From positions 496,001 through 560,000 of the forward strand of contig NZ_BMES01000001.1 in the NCBI RefSeq assembly GCF_014636935.1: a DNA stretch of 64,000 nt. The letters are read 5' to 3'. Below, piece after piece: positions 30,889 through 40,623 of this stretch. How positions within the stretch are numbered: the stretch's first letter is position 1; the number at the start of each line of letters is the position of its first letter. This DNA comes from Alsobacter metallidurans. GTDB lineage: Bacteria > Pseudomonadota > Alphaproteobacteria > Rhizobiales > Beijerinckiaceae. The position numbers and the translations under genes are program-made. A model generated the notes under the pieces. The model searched no databases, had not been told where the DNA came from, and saw only the letters and a program-made list of their open reading frames with translations.

Positions 30889-32741
30889 CAGGCCGGCTTG
30901 CCGGCCTTCGCGTCGGTCTTGGCCTCCGCGACGGGCTTCGGGGGAGCCTTCTTGAAGGCGCCGCGCAGGTTGTCCCACAGCTCCACCTTCACGCCCTGGC
31001 GTTTCATGATGAGATACTGCTGCGACACCGACAGCAGGTTGTTCCAGGACCAGTAGATCACCAACCCGGCCGGGAAGGACGCCAGCAGGTAGGTGAAGAA
31101 CACCGGCATCCAGGTGAACATGGTCTTCTGGACCGGGTCCGTGGGCTCCGGGTTCATCTTCATCTGGACGAACATCGTCACGCCCATGATCAGCGGCCAG
31201 ATGCCGATCATTAGCACGTGCGGGGGCGTCCAGGGGATCAGGCCGAACAGGTTGAAGATCGAGGTCGGGTCCGGCGCGGCCAGGTCCTTGATCCAGCCGA
31301 AGAACGGCGCGTGGCGCATCTCGATGGTGACGAACAGCACCTTGTAGAGCGCGAAGAACACCGGGATCTGGATCACCACCGGCAGGCAGCCCGCCACGGG
31401 ATTGATCTTCTCCCGCTTGTAGAGCTCCATCAGCTCCTGCTGCTGCTTGACCTTGTCGTCCGGGTACTGCTCGCGCAGCGCCTGCATCTGCGGCTGCACG
31501 GCCTTCATTTTTGCCATCGAGCTGTAGCTCTTGTTGGCGAGCGGGAAGAAGATGGCCTTCACGATCACGGTCACGACCAGGATCGCGATGCCGAAATTGC
31601 CGACCAGCTTGAAGATGCCGTCCAGCAGCTTGAACATCGGCTGCGTGATGAACCAGAACCAGCCCCAGTCAATCAGGAGCTTGAACCGCTCGATGCCGAG
31701 CGTGTTCTGGTAGCCGTCGATCGTGTTGACCTCCTTGGCGCCGACGAAGAGGCGCGTCGTCGAGGTCGCGGCGGTTCCGGGCTGCACGGTCTGCGGCTGC
31801 AGCGTCAAAAGCGTCTGGAAGTTGTGCTGGCCGCCGGGCGGCGTCGCGGACGAGAATGTCGCCGTATAGGGCGCCTTCTGGTCGGGGATCAGCGCGGCGG
31901 CCCAGTATTTGTCCGTCATGCCGACCCAGCCGCCGGTCGCCTGCGGGAAGCTCTTGCCCTTCTCGGTCGCCGACAGGGCGGCTTCCTTCTCGAGCGAGTC
32001 GTACTTCTCCTCCTTCAGGCCCTGCTCGCCCAGGATGCCGAGCAGGCCCTCGTGCAGGATGTAGTAGCCCTGCGTCACCGGCTTGCCGATGCGCCGCACG
32101 AAGCCGTAGGGCGTCAGCGACGCCGTGGTCCCGTCGCGCGCCTCGACGCTGTCCGTGACGGTCAGCATGTAGTTGCCGTCGATCGCGATCAGGCGCTTGA
32201 AGACGAGGCCCTTGCCGTTGTCCCACGTCAGCGTGACGGGCTTGGCCTCGGTCAGCGTCTGCCCGTCGGCGGTCCACACCGTGTTGGGCAGCGGCACGTC
32301 CACGGCGGCGCCTGGCGCGGGCAGCCATCCCAGGCGGGCGAAGTAGCCTTCGGGGCCGCCGGCCGGCGAGAACACCACGATGTTCGGGCTCTGGCGGTCC
32401 ACCGTCTCGTGGTAGTCCTTCAGCGCGATGTCATCGACGTCGCCGCCGCGCAGGTTTATGGAGCCGCGCACCCGGGCGGTCTCGATCTTGACGCGCGGCG
32501 AGCTCATCAGCGCCATGTCGCGGGTCGGCGCGATCACGGCCATGCTCTCGGAGGGCGGCGTGTTGGTCTGCGGGCTGGCGCCCGGGATCGGCCCCTGGCT
32601 GTTCTGCGCCGCCACCTTCGCGTTCTGAGCCGCGTCCTGCTTCGCCTTGTCCATCGTGGGCACGCCGAAGAAGACGTTCCAGCCGATGAGCACCGCCAGC
32701 GAGAGGGCGATCGCGAGGAAGAAGTTCTTGTTGTCCTGCAT
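30888..32741 (-). CDS. yidC: Membrane protein insertase YidC
   Basis: Inserts inner-membrane proteins alone or with SecYEG. The 617 residues begin with the anchor [18 protein letters not shown] (4-21), then a large periplasmic beta-sandwich domain (~65-350), and the five-helix core from [20 protein letters not shown] on, including the cytosolic loop [19 protein letters not shown] and its conserved Arg. Its start lies three bases past the rnpA stop. Confidence 0.97.
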   Translation of the reverse strand: MQDNKNFFLAIALSLAVLIGWNVFFGVPTMDKAKQDAAQNAKVAAQNSQGPIPGASPQTNTPPSESMAVIAPTRDMALMSSPRVKIETARVRGSINLRGGDVDDIALKDYHETVDRQSPNIVVFSPAGGPEGYFARLGWLPAPGAAVDVPLPNTVWTADGQTLTEAKPVTLTWDNGKGLVFKRLIAIDGNYMLTVTDSVEARDGTTASLTPYGFVRRIGKPVTQGYYILHEGLLGILGEQGLKEEKYDSLEKEAALSATEKGKSFPQATGGWVGMTDKYWAAALIPDQKAPYTATFSSATPPGGQHNFQTLLTLQPQTVQPGTAATSTTRLFVGAKEVNTIDGYQNTLGIERFKLLIDWGWFWFITQPMFKLLDGIFKLVGNFGIAILVVTVIVKAIFFPLANKSYSSMAKMKAVQPQMQALREQYPDDKVKQQQELMELYKREKINPVAGCLPVVIQIPVFFALYKVLFVTIEMRHAPFFGWIKDLAAPDPTSIFNLFGLIPWTPPHVLMIGIWPLIMGVTMFVQMKMNPEPTDPVQKTMFTWMPVFFTYLLASFPAGLVIYWSWNNLLSVSQQYLIMKRQGVKVELWDNLRGAFKKAPPKPVAEAKTDAKAGKPA

Positions 32742-32744
32742 GGC

Positions 32745-33206
32745 TCAGCGAGTCTCTCGGAGGCGGGGGACGACGGCGTTCGGGGACGGCGGCAGATCGG
32801 GCCGACGCGCGCCGGAGCGGCCGCGCGGCCGTTCGAGCCCCTCGATGGCGTCGACGATGTCGATCAAAAGAACAGGGAATTCCGCCGACAGGATGTCACG
32901 CCGGGCCACGACCACGAAGTCGTAGGCGTCCTTGGCGGAAAGCCGATCGCCCTGCGTGGCCGCGATCTCGCGCAACGCGGCGCGCAGCCGTCGCTTGACG
33001 CGATTTCGCTCCGTTGCGGTGCCGACCTTGCGGCTGACCGTCAGACCGAAACGGGGACCGGCGACGCCGCCGGCGTCCGGCGCGCGTGCGATCCCCTGCA
33101 AGGTCAGTCTCGGCGTATGAAACCGTCGCCCTTTGGCGGCGGCCAGATAATCCGCTCGCCTCGTCAGCCGTCCCGGAAGGGTCCGGGCCCGCGAGGTGTC
33201 GGTCAT
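32745..33206 (-). CDS. rnpA: Ribonuclease P protein component
   Basis: Protein cofactor that helps the RNase P RNA bind pre-tRNA. The 153 residues contain the family signature RNRVKRRLRAALRE (~68-81) and RADYLAAAKGRRFHTPRLTL near the N-terminus. ATG 33206 (MTDTSRAR) is taken; an ATG-less longer frame overlaps rpmH. The C-terminal ~30 residues (GRSGARRPDLPPSPNA) form a Pro/Arg tail beyond the core. Confidence 0.92.
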   Translation of the reverse strand: MTDTSRARTLPGRLTRRADYLAAAKGRRFHTPRLTLQGIARAPDAGGVAGPRFGLTVSRKVGTATERNRVKRRLRAALREIAATQGDRLSAKDAYDFVVVARRDILSAEFPVLLIDIVDAIEGLERPRGRSGARRPDLPPSPNAVVPRLRETR

Positions 33207-33232
33207 GACGGGCGCGCTCGCGCGCTCCCCGC

Positions 33233-33367
33233 TCAGGCCGAGAGGCGCTTGCGGCCGCGAGCGCGGCGAGCGGCGATGATCTTGGCGCCGCCCTTGGTGG
33301 CCATGCGGGCGCGGAAGCCGTGGCGGCGCTTGCGCACCAGCTTGCTGGGTTGATAGGTCCGCTTCAC
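33233..33367 (-). CDS. rpmH: 50S ribosomal protein L34
   Basis: A 44-residue protein, [20 protein letters not shown] followed by [20 protein letters not shown] and RLSA, the standard L34 sequence. The start is GTG. It lies 26 bp upstream of rnpA on the same strand, the universal rpmH-rnpA arrangement, and is the first gene of the yidC-engB operon. Confidence 0.97.
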   Translation of the reverse strand: MKRTYQPSKLVRKRRHGFRARMATKGGAKIIAARRARGRKRLSA

Positions 33368-33646
33368 GGGTGTTCTCCGGTCGGGCCCAGCCAAACGAGG
33401 GTTCTGGGCCTGTCATTCTGTGGTTGCGAAACGACTTCGCCGGCGGCCAATCCACCGGAGTTGTCCTTCCGACATGTGCGATGACGCTCGAAAGCTCGCG
33501 GGCTTATGGCGGATGGCCGGCCGAAAGTCAACGCATCCGCGCGCTGCGCACAGGCTGAATCACGCCTCATCACAGTGCCGCGACGTCGCGTGCGGGACGC
33601 TGCGCCTTGCGATAGCGTCAGCCTGAACGCAGGGGGATTCTCGCAC

Positions 33647-34459
33647 GTGACAGAGATGGGCGGCAAGCCGGCGGGCGCCGCGCCCTCGGGACCTGGCGCG
33701 CGGCGGCGGCTTTGGTTCGGGCTCGCCGCGCTCGCCCTGGTGGCCGGCGGTGCGGTGGCGCTGGGCGGCCTGGTGACGCCCGAGGCCGTGCTGCCGCGCA
33801 TCGAGGCCGTGCAAGCCGCCGTCGCGGCCCATCCGGTGCGATCCGCGCTCGTGTTCACGCTGGCCTATGCGGCCTTGGTGGCGCTGTCCACGCCGGGGGC
33901 GACGCTGTGCACGGTGCTCGGTGGACTGCTGTTTGGCTGGTGGCAGGGTGGTCTTGCATCGCTGCTGGGCGCCACGACGGGCGCGATCCTGCTGTTTCTG
34001 GCCGCCCGCTCCCTGCTGGGCGGCCCGTTGATGCGGCTGGCGGGGGATCGCGTGCGCCCGCTCGCGGCCCGCATGCAGGCGGACGCCGTCAGCTACATGC
34101 TGTTCTTGCGGCTCACTCCCGTTTTCCCCTTTTGGCTGGTGAACCTTGCCCCGGCGCTGCTCGGGGTGCCGCTGAGGGTCTTCGCCCTCACCACTCTGGT
34201 CGGCATCACGCCCGCCACCTTTGCGTTCGCGACGGCAGGCTCGGGCCTTGGCTCCCTGGTGGCCGCCCAGCAGCGCGCCTTTCAAAGCTGCGTGGAGGCG
34301 GCGGGCCGGCGGGCTGCCGCGGGCGCTCCGTGCCGGTTCGACGTTTCCCTCGATGCGATCGTGACGCCCGGCCTGCTGATCGGGTTGACGGCGCTCGGCT
34401 TTGCGGCCCTCATTCCGGTCGCGCTGCGCCGCCTCGGCCTTCTGGGCGGCAAGCGCTAA
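33647..34459 (+). CDS. TVP38/TMEM64 (DedA-like) membrane protein
   Basis: A 270-residue inner-membrane protein of the SNARE-associated/DedA-like class. The conserved block is STPGATLCTVLGGLLFGWWQG and, after a helix, FLRLTPVFPFWLVNLAPALLGV, with ALTTLVGITPATFAFATAGSG. GTG 33647 is chosen because AGGGGG lies ten bases upstream; ATG 33656 is further from it. A flavoprotein oxidoreductase follows 38 bp later on the same strand, a pairing also known as fusions in other bacteria. Transported substrate unknown. Confidence 0.88.
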   Translation: MTEMGGKPAGAAPSGPGARRRLWFGLAALALVAGGAVALGGLVTPEAVLPRIEAVQAAVAAHPVRSALVFTLAYAALVALSTPGATLCTVLGGLLFGWWQGGLASLLGATTGAILLFLAARSLLGGPLMRLAGDRVRPLAARMQADAVSYMLFLRLTPVFPFWLVNLAPALLGVPLRVFALTTLVGITPATFAFATAGSGLGSLVAAQQRAFQSCVEAAGRRAAAGAPCRFDVSLDAIVTPGLLIGLTALGFAALIPVALRRLGLLGGKR

Positions 34460-34497
34460 TACCCGCCCCAGACCATCGCACGCCGAGGCCCGCCCGC

Positions 34498-35928
34498 ATG
34501 TCCGATCCCGTTCTGAAGCCGGACCTCTGCGTGATCGGGGCCGGCGCCGCCGGCCTATCCGTCGCCTCCGTGGCGGCGGCGTTCGGCGTGCCGGTCGTGC
34601 TGGTGGAGCGCGGGCGTATGGGCGGCGAATGCCTCAATGTCGGCTGCGTCCCCTCCAAGGCCCTGCTGGCCGCCGCCGAAGCCGCGGAGGCGTTTCGCCG
34701 CGCCTCGCCATTTGGGATCGCGTCCGCCAAGCCGCGCGTCGACTGGCCCAGGGTCCGCGCCCACGTGGACCACGTCATCGCGGCCATTGCGCCGAATGAT
34801 TCCGCCGCCCGCTACGGCGCGATGGGCGTGCAGGTGATCCGCGCAGAGGCCCGGTTCACGGACGCCCGCACGCTCCAGGCGGGCGACGCGACCGTCCGGG
34901 CCCGCCGCTACGTGATCGCGACCGGCTCGGTTCCGGCCGTGCCGCCGATCCCGGGCCTCGCCGAGACGCCTTTCCTCACCAACGACACGCTGTTCAGCCT
35001 GCCGGCGCGCCCCGATCGGCTGCTGATCCTCGGCGGCGGCCCCGTCGGCGTCGAGATGGCGCAGGCCTTCCGCCGTCTCGGCTCGGAAGTCGTGCTCGTC
35101 GAACAGGGCGCGCTGCTCGGCAAGGTCGATCCGGAGCTCACGGCCCACCTCGCGGCCGCGCTGGAGCGCGACGGCGTCGAGATCCATGCCGAAACGGCCG
35201 TCGAAAGCGTTTCGAGCGGGCCGCAAGGTCTTGTTCTCAGGCTTGCGAACGGCCGGGAGCTCACCGGCTCGCACCTGCTGGTCGCAACCGGTCGACGGGT
35301 CAACACGGAAGGGCTCGGCCTCGAGGCGGCCGGCGTCGATGTCGACCCTTCCGGCATCCTGGTGGACGCCAGCCTGCGCACGCGCAACAAGCGGATCTAC
35401 GGCATCGGCGATTGCGCCGGCGGCCCGCACGCGGGCGACAGGCTCACCCACATGGCCAACCACCATGCCGGCCTCGTTATCCGCAACGCGCTGTTTCGCC
35501 TGTCCGGCAAGGTCGAGCAGGTCGCGGTCCCGCGCGTGATCTATACGGAGCCCGAACTCGCGACCGTCGGCCTCGACGAGGTGGAGGCGCGCAAGCGTCA
35601 TAAGACGATCCGCGTGCTGCGCTGGCCCTATGCGGAGAATGATCGGGCGCAGGCCGAGCGCTTGACCGCCGGGGAGATCAAAGTCATCACCACGGCGTCC
35701 GGCGTGATCCTGGGCGCCGGCATCGTGGGGGCCCGGGCCGGCGACCTCGTCACGACCTGGACGCTGGCGGTGAAGAAGGGCCTGTCCGTTGCCGACCTGC
35801 GCGACCTCATCGTCCCCTATCCGACGCTCTCGGAGGTGTCCAAGCGCGCAGCCGTGTCGTTCTACGCCGGACAGACCCGCGGCCCGATGGTCCGCCGCGT
35901 CCTCTCGGTGCTGCGCGCCTTCGGGTAG
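34498..35928 (+). CDS. Mercuric-reductase-like pyridine nucleotide-disulfide oxidoreductase
   Basis: A 476-residue FAD/NAD(P)H flavoprotein. FAD site DLCVIGAGAAGLSVA (~9-23), redox disulfide GGECLNVGCVPSKALL (~42-57), NAD(P) site LLILGGGPVGVEMA (~178-191), second FAD site YGIGDCAGG, and dimer domain with VPYPTLSEVSKRA. The catalytic His of dihydrolipoyl dehydrogenases (HPTLSE) is Tyr here, as in MerA-like and RclA-like enzymes. No C-terminal vicinal cysteine pair and no N-terminal HMA domain is present, so mercury reduction is not supported. Probably works with the upstream TVP38 protein; reaction unknown. Confidence 0.88.
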   Translation: MSDPVLKPDLCVIGAGAAGLSVASVAAAFGVPVVLVERGRMGGECLNVGCVPSKALLAAAEAAEAFRRASPFGIASAKPRVDWPRVRAHVDHVIAAIAPNDSAARYGAMGVQVIRAEARFTDARTLQAGDATVRARRYVIATGSVPAVPPIPGLAETPFLTNDTLFSLPARPDRLLILGGGPVGVEMAQAFRRLGSEVVLVEQGALLGKVDPELTAHLAAALERDGVEIHAETAVESVSSGPQGLVLRLANGRELTGSHLLVATGRRVNTEGLGLEAAGVDVDPSGILVDASLRTRNKRIYGIGDCAGGPHAGDRLTHMANHHAGLVIRNALFRLSGKVEQVAVPRVIYTEPELATVGLDEVEARKRHKTIRVLRWPYAENDRAQAERLTAGEIKVITTASGVILGAGIVGARAGDLVTTWTLAVKKGLSVADLRDLIVPYPTLSEVSKRAAVSFYAGQTRGPMVRRVLSVLRAFG

Positions 35929-35948
35929 GCGCCAGGAGGCTCCGCCGC

Positions 35949-37364
35949 GTGGCTGATGCGCCCCAACCCCCGAATGCGCCGACGCGGCGCTGGCTCGGCC
36001 CCGGCCTCTCCGAAAAGCTGCTGGTGCTCACGGTCGTGTTCGTGATGCTGGCCGAAGTCTTCATCTACGTCCCGTCGATCGCCAATTTTCGCCGCAACTG
36101 GCTGAACGACCGCATCGGCGCCGCGCAGATCGCCGCGCTGGTGCTGGACGCCGCCCCCGCGGGGGCCGTGCCGCAGCCTCTCGCCATGAGCCTGCTGCAA
36201 CAGGTCGGCGCCGTCACGGTGGCGGTCCGCTCGGGCGGCGCGCGCCGCCTGCTGGCTGCTTCCGACATGCCGCCCGAAGTCGCGCAAGACGTCGACCTGC
36301 GCGAGCAAAGCGCCCCGACCATGATCGCCAACGCGTTCCGGACGCTGGTCGCCGCCGAGCCTCGCTACATCCGGGTGATCGGCGCCGGCATGGGATCGGT
36401 CGAATTCGTCGAGATCGTCCTGGACGAAGCGCCGTTGCGAGCCGCCATGCTGCGCTTCTCGGTCAACATCCTGCTGCTCTCGCTGGTGATCTCCGGCATC
36501 ACGGCGCTGCTCGTCTATGTGTCGCTGCTGCGCATGATCGTGCGGCCCGTACGTCGCCTCACCACCAACATCGTGGCGTTCCAGGAGGACCCCGAGAACC
36601 TCGGCCGCACCATCAAGCCGTCCGGCCGCTCGGACGAGATCGGACTTGCCGAGCGCGCCCTCGCCAAGATGCAGGGCAGCCTCGCCGAGGAGTTGCGCCA
36701 GAAAAAGCATCTCGCGGCGCTCGGCCTCGCGGTCAGCAAGATCAACCACGACCTGCGCAACCTCCTGTCTGCCGCCCAGCTGTTCTCGGACCGGCTCAGC
36801 GCCCTCAGCGACCCCACCGCCCAGCGGCTCGCGCCCCGCCTCATCGCCACCCTCGACCGCGCCATCGGCTTTTGCCAGTCGACGCTGGCCTATGGGCGGG
36901 CGGTGGAGCGCCGGCCCGAGCATGAGCCGATCATGCTGCACGAGCTCGCGGAAGAAACCGCCGCGCTGCTCGGCCTCGGCGACGGCGCGGGCGTGGCGTT
37001 TGAAAACGCCGTTCCGCCTGGCCTCGTCTGCCACGCAGACCGTGAGCAGCTCTCGCGCATGCTTCTGAACCTCGCCCGCAACGCCACCCAGGCGCTGGGC
37101 GATCAGCCTGACGGGCTGGTCCGCATCCGCGGCTTCCAGAACGCCGGCGCGGTGGTGATCGAGGTCATCGACAACGGCCCCGGCGTTCCGGCCCGCGCGC
37201 GCGAAAACCTGTTCCAGGCCTTCGCGGGCTCAGCCCGCGCCGGCGGAACCGGGCTCGGCCTCGCCATCGCGGCCGAACTCGCCGGCTTGCACGAAGGCTC
37301 CGTCACCCTTGTCGGCGACGGCCCCGGCGCGGTGTTCAGGATCACGCTGCCCAAGCGGGGCTGA
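35949..37364 (+). CDS. Sensor histidine kinase, orphan
   Basis: A 471-residue membrane kinase. TM1 is LLVLTVVFVMLAEVFIYV (~24-41), followed by a ~125-residue periplasmic sensor and TM2 ILLLSLVISGITALLVYVSL (~170-190), then HAMP-like sequence. The phospho-acceptor is in SKINHDLRNLLSAAQ (~256-270). The ATPase part has NLARNATQAL (N box), DNGPGVP (G1) and GGTGLGLAIA (G2). The H-box sequence NHDLRN is of the type seen in rhizobial kinases. No response regulator lies nearby. GTG 35949 follows the flavoprotein stop by 20 bases. Confidence 0.9.
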   Translation: MADAPQPPNAPTRRWLGPGLSEKLLVLTVVFVMLAEVFIYVPSIANFRRNWLNDRIGAAQIAALVLDAAPAGAVPQPLAMSLLQQVGAVTVAVRSGGARRLLAASDMPPEVAQDVDLREQSAPTMIANAFRTLVAAEPRYIRVIGAGMGSVEFVEIVLDEAPLRAAMLRFSVNILLLSLVISGITALLVYVSLLRMIVRPVRRLTTNIVAFQEDPENLGRTIKPSGRSDEIGLAERALAKMQGSLAEELRQKKHLAALGLAVSKINHDLRNLLSAAQLFSDRLSALSDPTAQRLAPRLIATLDRAIGFCQSTLAYGRAVERRPEHEPIMLHELAEETAALLGLGDGAGVAFENAVPPGLVCHADREQLSRMLLNLARNATQALGDQPDGLVRIRGFQNAGAVVIEVIDNGPGVPARARENLFQAFAGSARAGGTGLGLAIAAELAGLHEGSVTLVGDGPGAVFRITLPKRG

Positions 37365-37400
37365 CGCCCGGAAGGGTGTCGCCATCATCCCAGCGCCTCG

Positions 37401-37485
37401 CCGTCATTGCGAGCCGGAGGCGAAGCAATCCAGTCTAAATGCCCGGCATTAGGCTGGATTGCTTCGCTGTCGCTCGCAATGACGG
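37401..37485. repeat. Palindromic repeat, gtcattgcgag family
   Basis: Arms ccgtcattgcgag and ctcgcaatgacgg are perfect inverse copies, with inner cgaagcaatccag / ctggattgcttcg also pairing. It lies between the convergent kinase and RND genes. The same element is at 44967-45086 and half of it at 28675. Confidence 0.88.
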
Positions 37486-37514
37486 TGAGGGTGGCATCTG
37501 CATTCCGCCCCCGC

Positions 37515-40500
37515 CTACTCCGCCGCCAGCGCCGGCCGGTGCGGGCCCTCGGCGGCGGCTTCGGTCACGGTCGGCGCCTCGGCCCGTCGGTCGCGGGCGA
37601 ACAGCGTGTAGAACATCGGCACCACGAACAGCGTGAAGATGGTGCCGATCGACATGCCGGACGCGATCACGATGCCCATCGAGAAGCGCGCGGCCGCGCC
37701 CGCGCCGCTAGCGGTGAGCAGCGGGGCGACGCCCAGCACCATCGCGGCCGTGGTCATCAGGATGGGACGCAGGCGCACCTTGGCGGCTTCCTGGATGGCC
37801 TCGCGCGGGCCGATCTGCCGGCGCGCCTGCAGTTCGTTGGCGAACTCCACCATCAGGATGCCGTGCTTGGTGATCAGCCCCACCAGGGTGATGAGCCCAA
37901 CCTCCGTGTAGATGTTCAGCGTCGCCAACCCGGCGTTCAGGAACGCGAGCGCGCCAAACATCGACAGCGGCACCGACATCATGATGATGAACGGGTCACG
38001 GAAGCTCTCGAACTGGGCTGCCAGAACCAGGTAGATCACGATTACCGCGAGCCCGAAGGCCATGCCAATCGAGCTGCCTTCCTGGACCTCCAGGCGCGAC
38101 TGGCCCGCATAGTCCTCGTAGAAGCCCTGCGGAAGGATATCGTCCGCAACCGCGCGCAGCGTCGCCAAACCCTCGCTGGTGGTGACGCCCGGCAGCGGCA
38201 ACGCCGAGATGGTGGCCGAGTTCAACTGGTTGAACTGCTCGATCGCGGCGGGCGCCGCGCCGGTCTCGATCTTCACCACGGAGGAGATCGGAACCATCAC
38301 GCCGTTGGAAGCACGGACATAGTACTGGCCGAGCCGCTCGGGGTTGAGCCGGTCCTCCTGCGCCACCTGGGTGACGACGTCGTAGGAGCGGTTGTCGCGG
38401 TCGAACTTCGAAATCGTGCCGCCGCCCACCAGCGCGCCGAGCGCGGCGCCGATTTCGCTCACCGGCACGCCGAGCGTGGCGGCGCGGTCGCGGTCCACCG
38501 TGATGCGGGCGCGCGGCGTCTCGAACGACATCGAGTTCTGCACCACGATGAACTTGCCCGACTGCAGCGCCTTGATGCGCACCTGCTCGGCCACCTCATA
38601 GGCCTGCGAGGCGTCCCCGATGGTGCGCAGCGCGTACTGGATCGGCAGGCCGCCGCTGGTGCCCGGCAAGGCAGGGGGCGAGAAGATGAAGGCCTGCAGG
38701 CCCGCATTGGCGTCCAGCATGGACTGGATGTCCTGCTTGATCGCCGCCGCCTTGCGGTGCCGCTCGTTCCAGGGCTTCAGCTTGAAGCCGATAAAGCCCG
38801 TGCCGCCGCCGTCCGTGCCCATGATCGCGAAGGTGTCGTCGATCTCCGGGATCTTGTCCTTGGGCGGGTTCAGGAAACCGGCCGCGAAGGTCTGCGTGTA
38901 GTCGGATGTCGCGTATTTGGGCGTGTTCACGAGGCCCAGAAACGCGCCCTGGTCTTCCTCGGGGGCGAGCTCCGACGGCGTCTTCATGAACAGGAAGCCG
39001 GTGGTCGCCAGGATCGCCACCACGATGATGAAGGTCACGGGCCGGAAATCGAGCGAGCTCGTCAGCCGTCGGCCGTACCAGTTCTCCAGCTTCGTGAAGA
39101 CCCGGTCCACGAAGCCGGCGAAACCCTTGGCGCCGCCGTGCGGCTTCAGGAGCCGCGACGACATCATGGGCGACAGCGTCACGGCGACGATGCCGGAGAT
39201 CACCACCGCGCCCGCGAGCGTGAAGGCGAATTCCCGGAACAGCGTGCCGGTGAGGCCCTGCGTGAAGCCGATCGGCGCATACACGGCCGCGAGCGTGATC
39301 GTCATCGAGACCACCGGGCCGAAGATCTCGCGCATGCCCACAATGGCGGCGTCGATCGGCTTCAGGCCTTCCTCGATGTGCCGGTGGATGTTCTCCACCA
39401 CCACGATGGCGTCGTCCACCACGAGGCCGATGGCGAGAACCATGGCGAGCAGCGTGAGGAGGTTGATCGAGTAGTCGAGCAGGAACAGGACGAAGCAGAC
39501 GCCCACCATCGACAGCGGGATCGTGACGATCGGGATGATCACCGACCGGAACGACCCCAGGAACAAGAGGATCACCAGGATCACGATCGCGGCCGCTTCC
39601 GCGATGGTCTTGAACACCTCCTCGATGGATGCCGAGATGAAGTTCGAGGCGTCGTACACCACCTCGGCGGTCATGCCCTTGGGCAGCGTCGGCTTGATGT
39701 CCTCGATCGCCTTGGTGACCTGCTTGGCCACCGTCAGGGGGTTGGCGGCCGGCGTCGGCGTGACGCCGATGAAGGTGCCCGCCCGTCCGTTGAACGCCAC
39801 CTTGGTGTCGGTGCTCTTGGGGCCGAGCTCCACCCGGGCGACGTCGCGCAGGCGCACCACCTGGTCGCCGCTGGTTCGGATCGGCAGCGCCGCGAACGTC
39901 TCGGGCGTCTGCAGCGTGGTCTGCATCTCGATCGCGTAGGCGACGAACTCGTTCTGCGTCTTGCCGGGCGCGGCCAGGAAGTTGCTGGCCCGGATGGCCG
40001 TCACCACGTCGGTCGCGGTGACGTTGCGTGACGCGAGCTTGATCGGGTCGATCCAGATGCGCATCGAAAAGTCGCGCCCGCCCAGGATGTCGGCCGAGCC
40101 GACGCCCTCCAGCGTGGCGAAGCGGGGCTGCACCACGCGGGTCAGGAATTCCGACACCTGCTCGGGGTTCATCTCCGAGCTCGCGAAGGTGAGGTACATC
40201 AGCGCGAAGGTCTGGCCGGTGCCCTTCACCACCACCGGGTCCTCGGCGTCGGTGGGCAGCTGCGCGCGCACCTGCTGCACCTTGGCGGTGACCTCGGTGA
40301 GCGCCGCGTTCGGGTCCGTGTTCAGGCGCATGCGCACCGACACGGTGCTGAGCCCCAGCCGGCTCTGCGTGGTGACGTAGTCCACGCCCTCGGCGCTCGA
40401 CACCGCCTTGGCGATGGGCGTCGACACGAAGCCCTGCATCAGGTCCGCGCTCGCGCCCGTGTAGGTCGTCGTGACCGTGATCGTGGTCTCGTCGATCTTG

Positions 40501-40613
40501 GGATACTGGCGCACCTGCAGGCTGATCAGCCCCTGCGCGCCGAGCAGCAGGATCATGAGGCTGACCACGATGCTCAGCACGGGCCGGCGAATGAAGAGTT
40601 CGGTGAAGCTCAT
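37515..40613 (-). CDS. RND efflux permease (HAE-1/AcrB type)
   Basis: Inner-membrane proton antiporter of 1032 residues that exports drugs or other amphiphiles with an adaptor and outer-membrane channel. It starts MSFTELFIRRPVLSIVVSL; the proton-relay Asp pair is in GLVVDDAIVVVENIHR (TM4, ~400), and the second half repeats the fold with GLITKHGILMVEFANEL. Large periplasmic porter loops are present in both halves. The adaptor gene is immediately upstream and TetR is divergent; no outer-membrane factor gene is adjacent, so a shared TolC is likely. Confidence 0.94.
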   Translation of the reverse strand: MSFTELFIRRPVLSIVVSLMILLLGAQGLISLQVRQYPKIDETTITVTTTYTGASADLMQGFVSTPIAKAVSSAEGVDYVTTQSRLGLSTVSVRMRLNTDPNAALTEVTAKVQQVRAQLPTDAEDPVVVKGTGQTFALMYLTFASSEMNPEQVSEFLTRVVQPRFATLEGVGSADILGGRDFSMRIWIDPIKLASRNVTATDVVTAIRASNFLAAPGKTQNEFVAYAIEMQTTLQTPETFAALPIRTSGDQVVRLRDVARVELGPKSTDTKVAFNGRAGTFIGVTPTPAANPLTVAKQVTKAIEDIKPTLPKGMTAEVVYDASNFISASIEEVFKTIAEAAAIVILVILLFLGSFRSVIIPIVTIPLSMVGVCFVLFLLDYSINLLTLLAMVLAIGLVVDDAIVVVENIHRHIEEGLKPIDAAIVGMREIFGPVVSMTITLAAVYAPIGFTQGLTGTLFREFAFTLAGAVVISGIVAVTLSPMMSSRLLKPHGGAKGFAGFVDRVFTKLENWYGRRLTSSLDFRPVTFIIVVAILATTGFLFMKTPSELAPEEDQGAFLGLVNTPKYATSDYTQTFAAGFLNPPKDKIPEIDDTFAIMGTDGGGTGFIGFKLKPWNERHRKAAAIKQDIQSMLDANAGLQAFIFSPPALPGTSGGLPIQYALRTIGDASQAYEVAEQVRIKALQSGKFIVVQNSMSFETPRARITVDRDRAATLGVPVSEIGAALGALVGGGTISKFDRDNRSYDVVTQVAQEDRLNPERLGQYYVRASNGVMVPISSVVKIETGAAPAAIEQFNQLNSATISALPLPGVTTSEGLATLRAVADDILPQGFYEDYAGQSRLEVQEGSSIGMAFGLAVIVIYLVLAAQFESFRDPFIIMMSVPLSMFGALAFLNAGLATLNIYTEVGLITLVGLITKHGILMVEFANELQARRQIGPREAIQEAAKVRLRPILMTTAAMVLGVAPLLTASGAGAAARFSMGIVIASGMSIGTIFTLFVVPMFYTLFARDRRAEAPTVTEAAAEGPHRPALAAE

Positions 40614-40623
40614 GGCCGCGTCC

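Noticed and set aside
31218..33353. Long plus-strand frame opposite yidC and rnpA
   Set aside because: Antisense to well-identified genes, no motif, no ribosome site.
34498..35928. Mercuric reductase (merA)
   Set aside because: Redox disulfide is present but the C-terminal cysteine pair and the rest of a mer operon are absent.
37407..40031. Long plus-strand frame opposite the RND permease
   Set aside because: Same cause: high GC leaves few stops in the antisense frame; composition is typical of a shadow.
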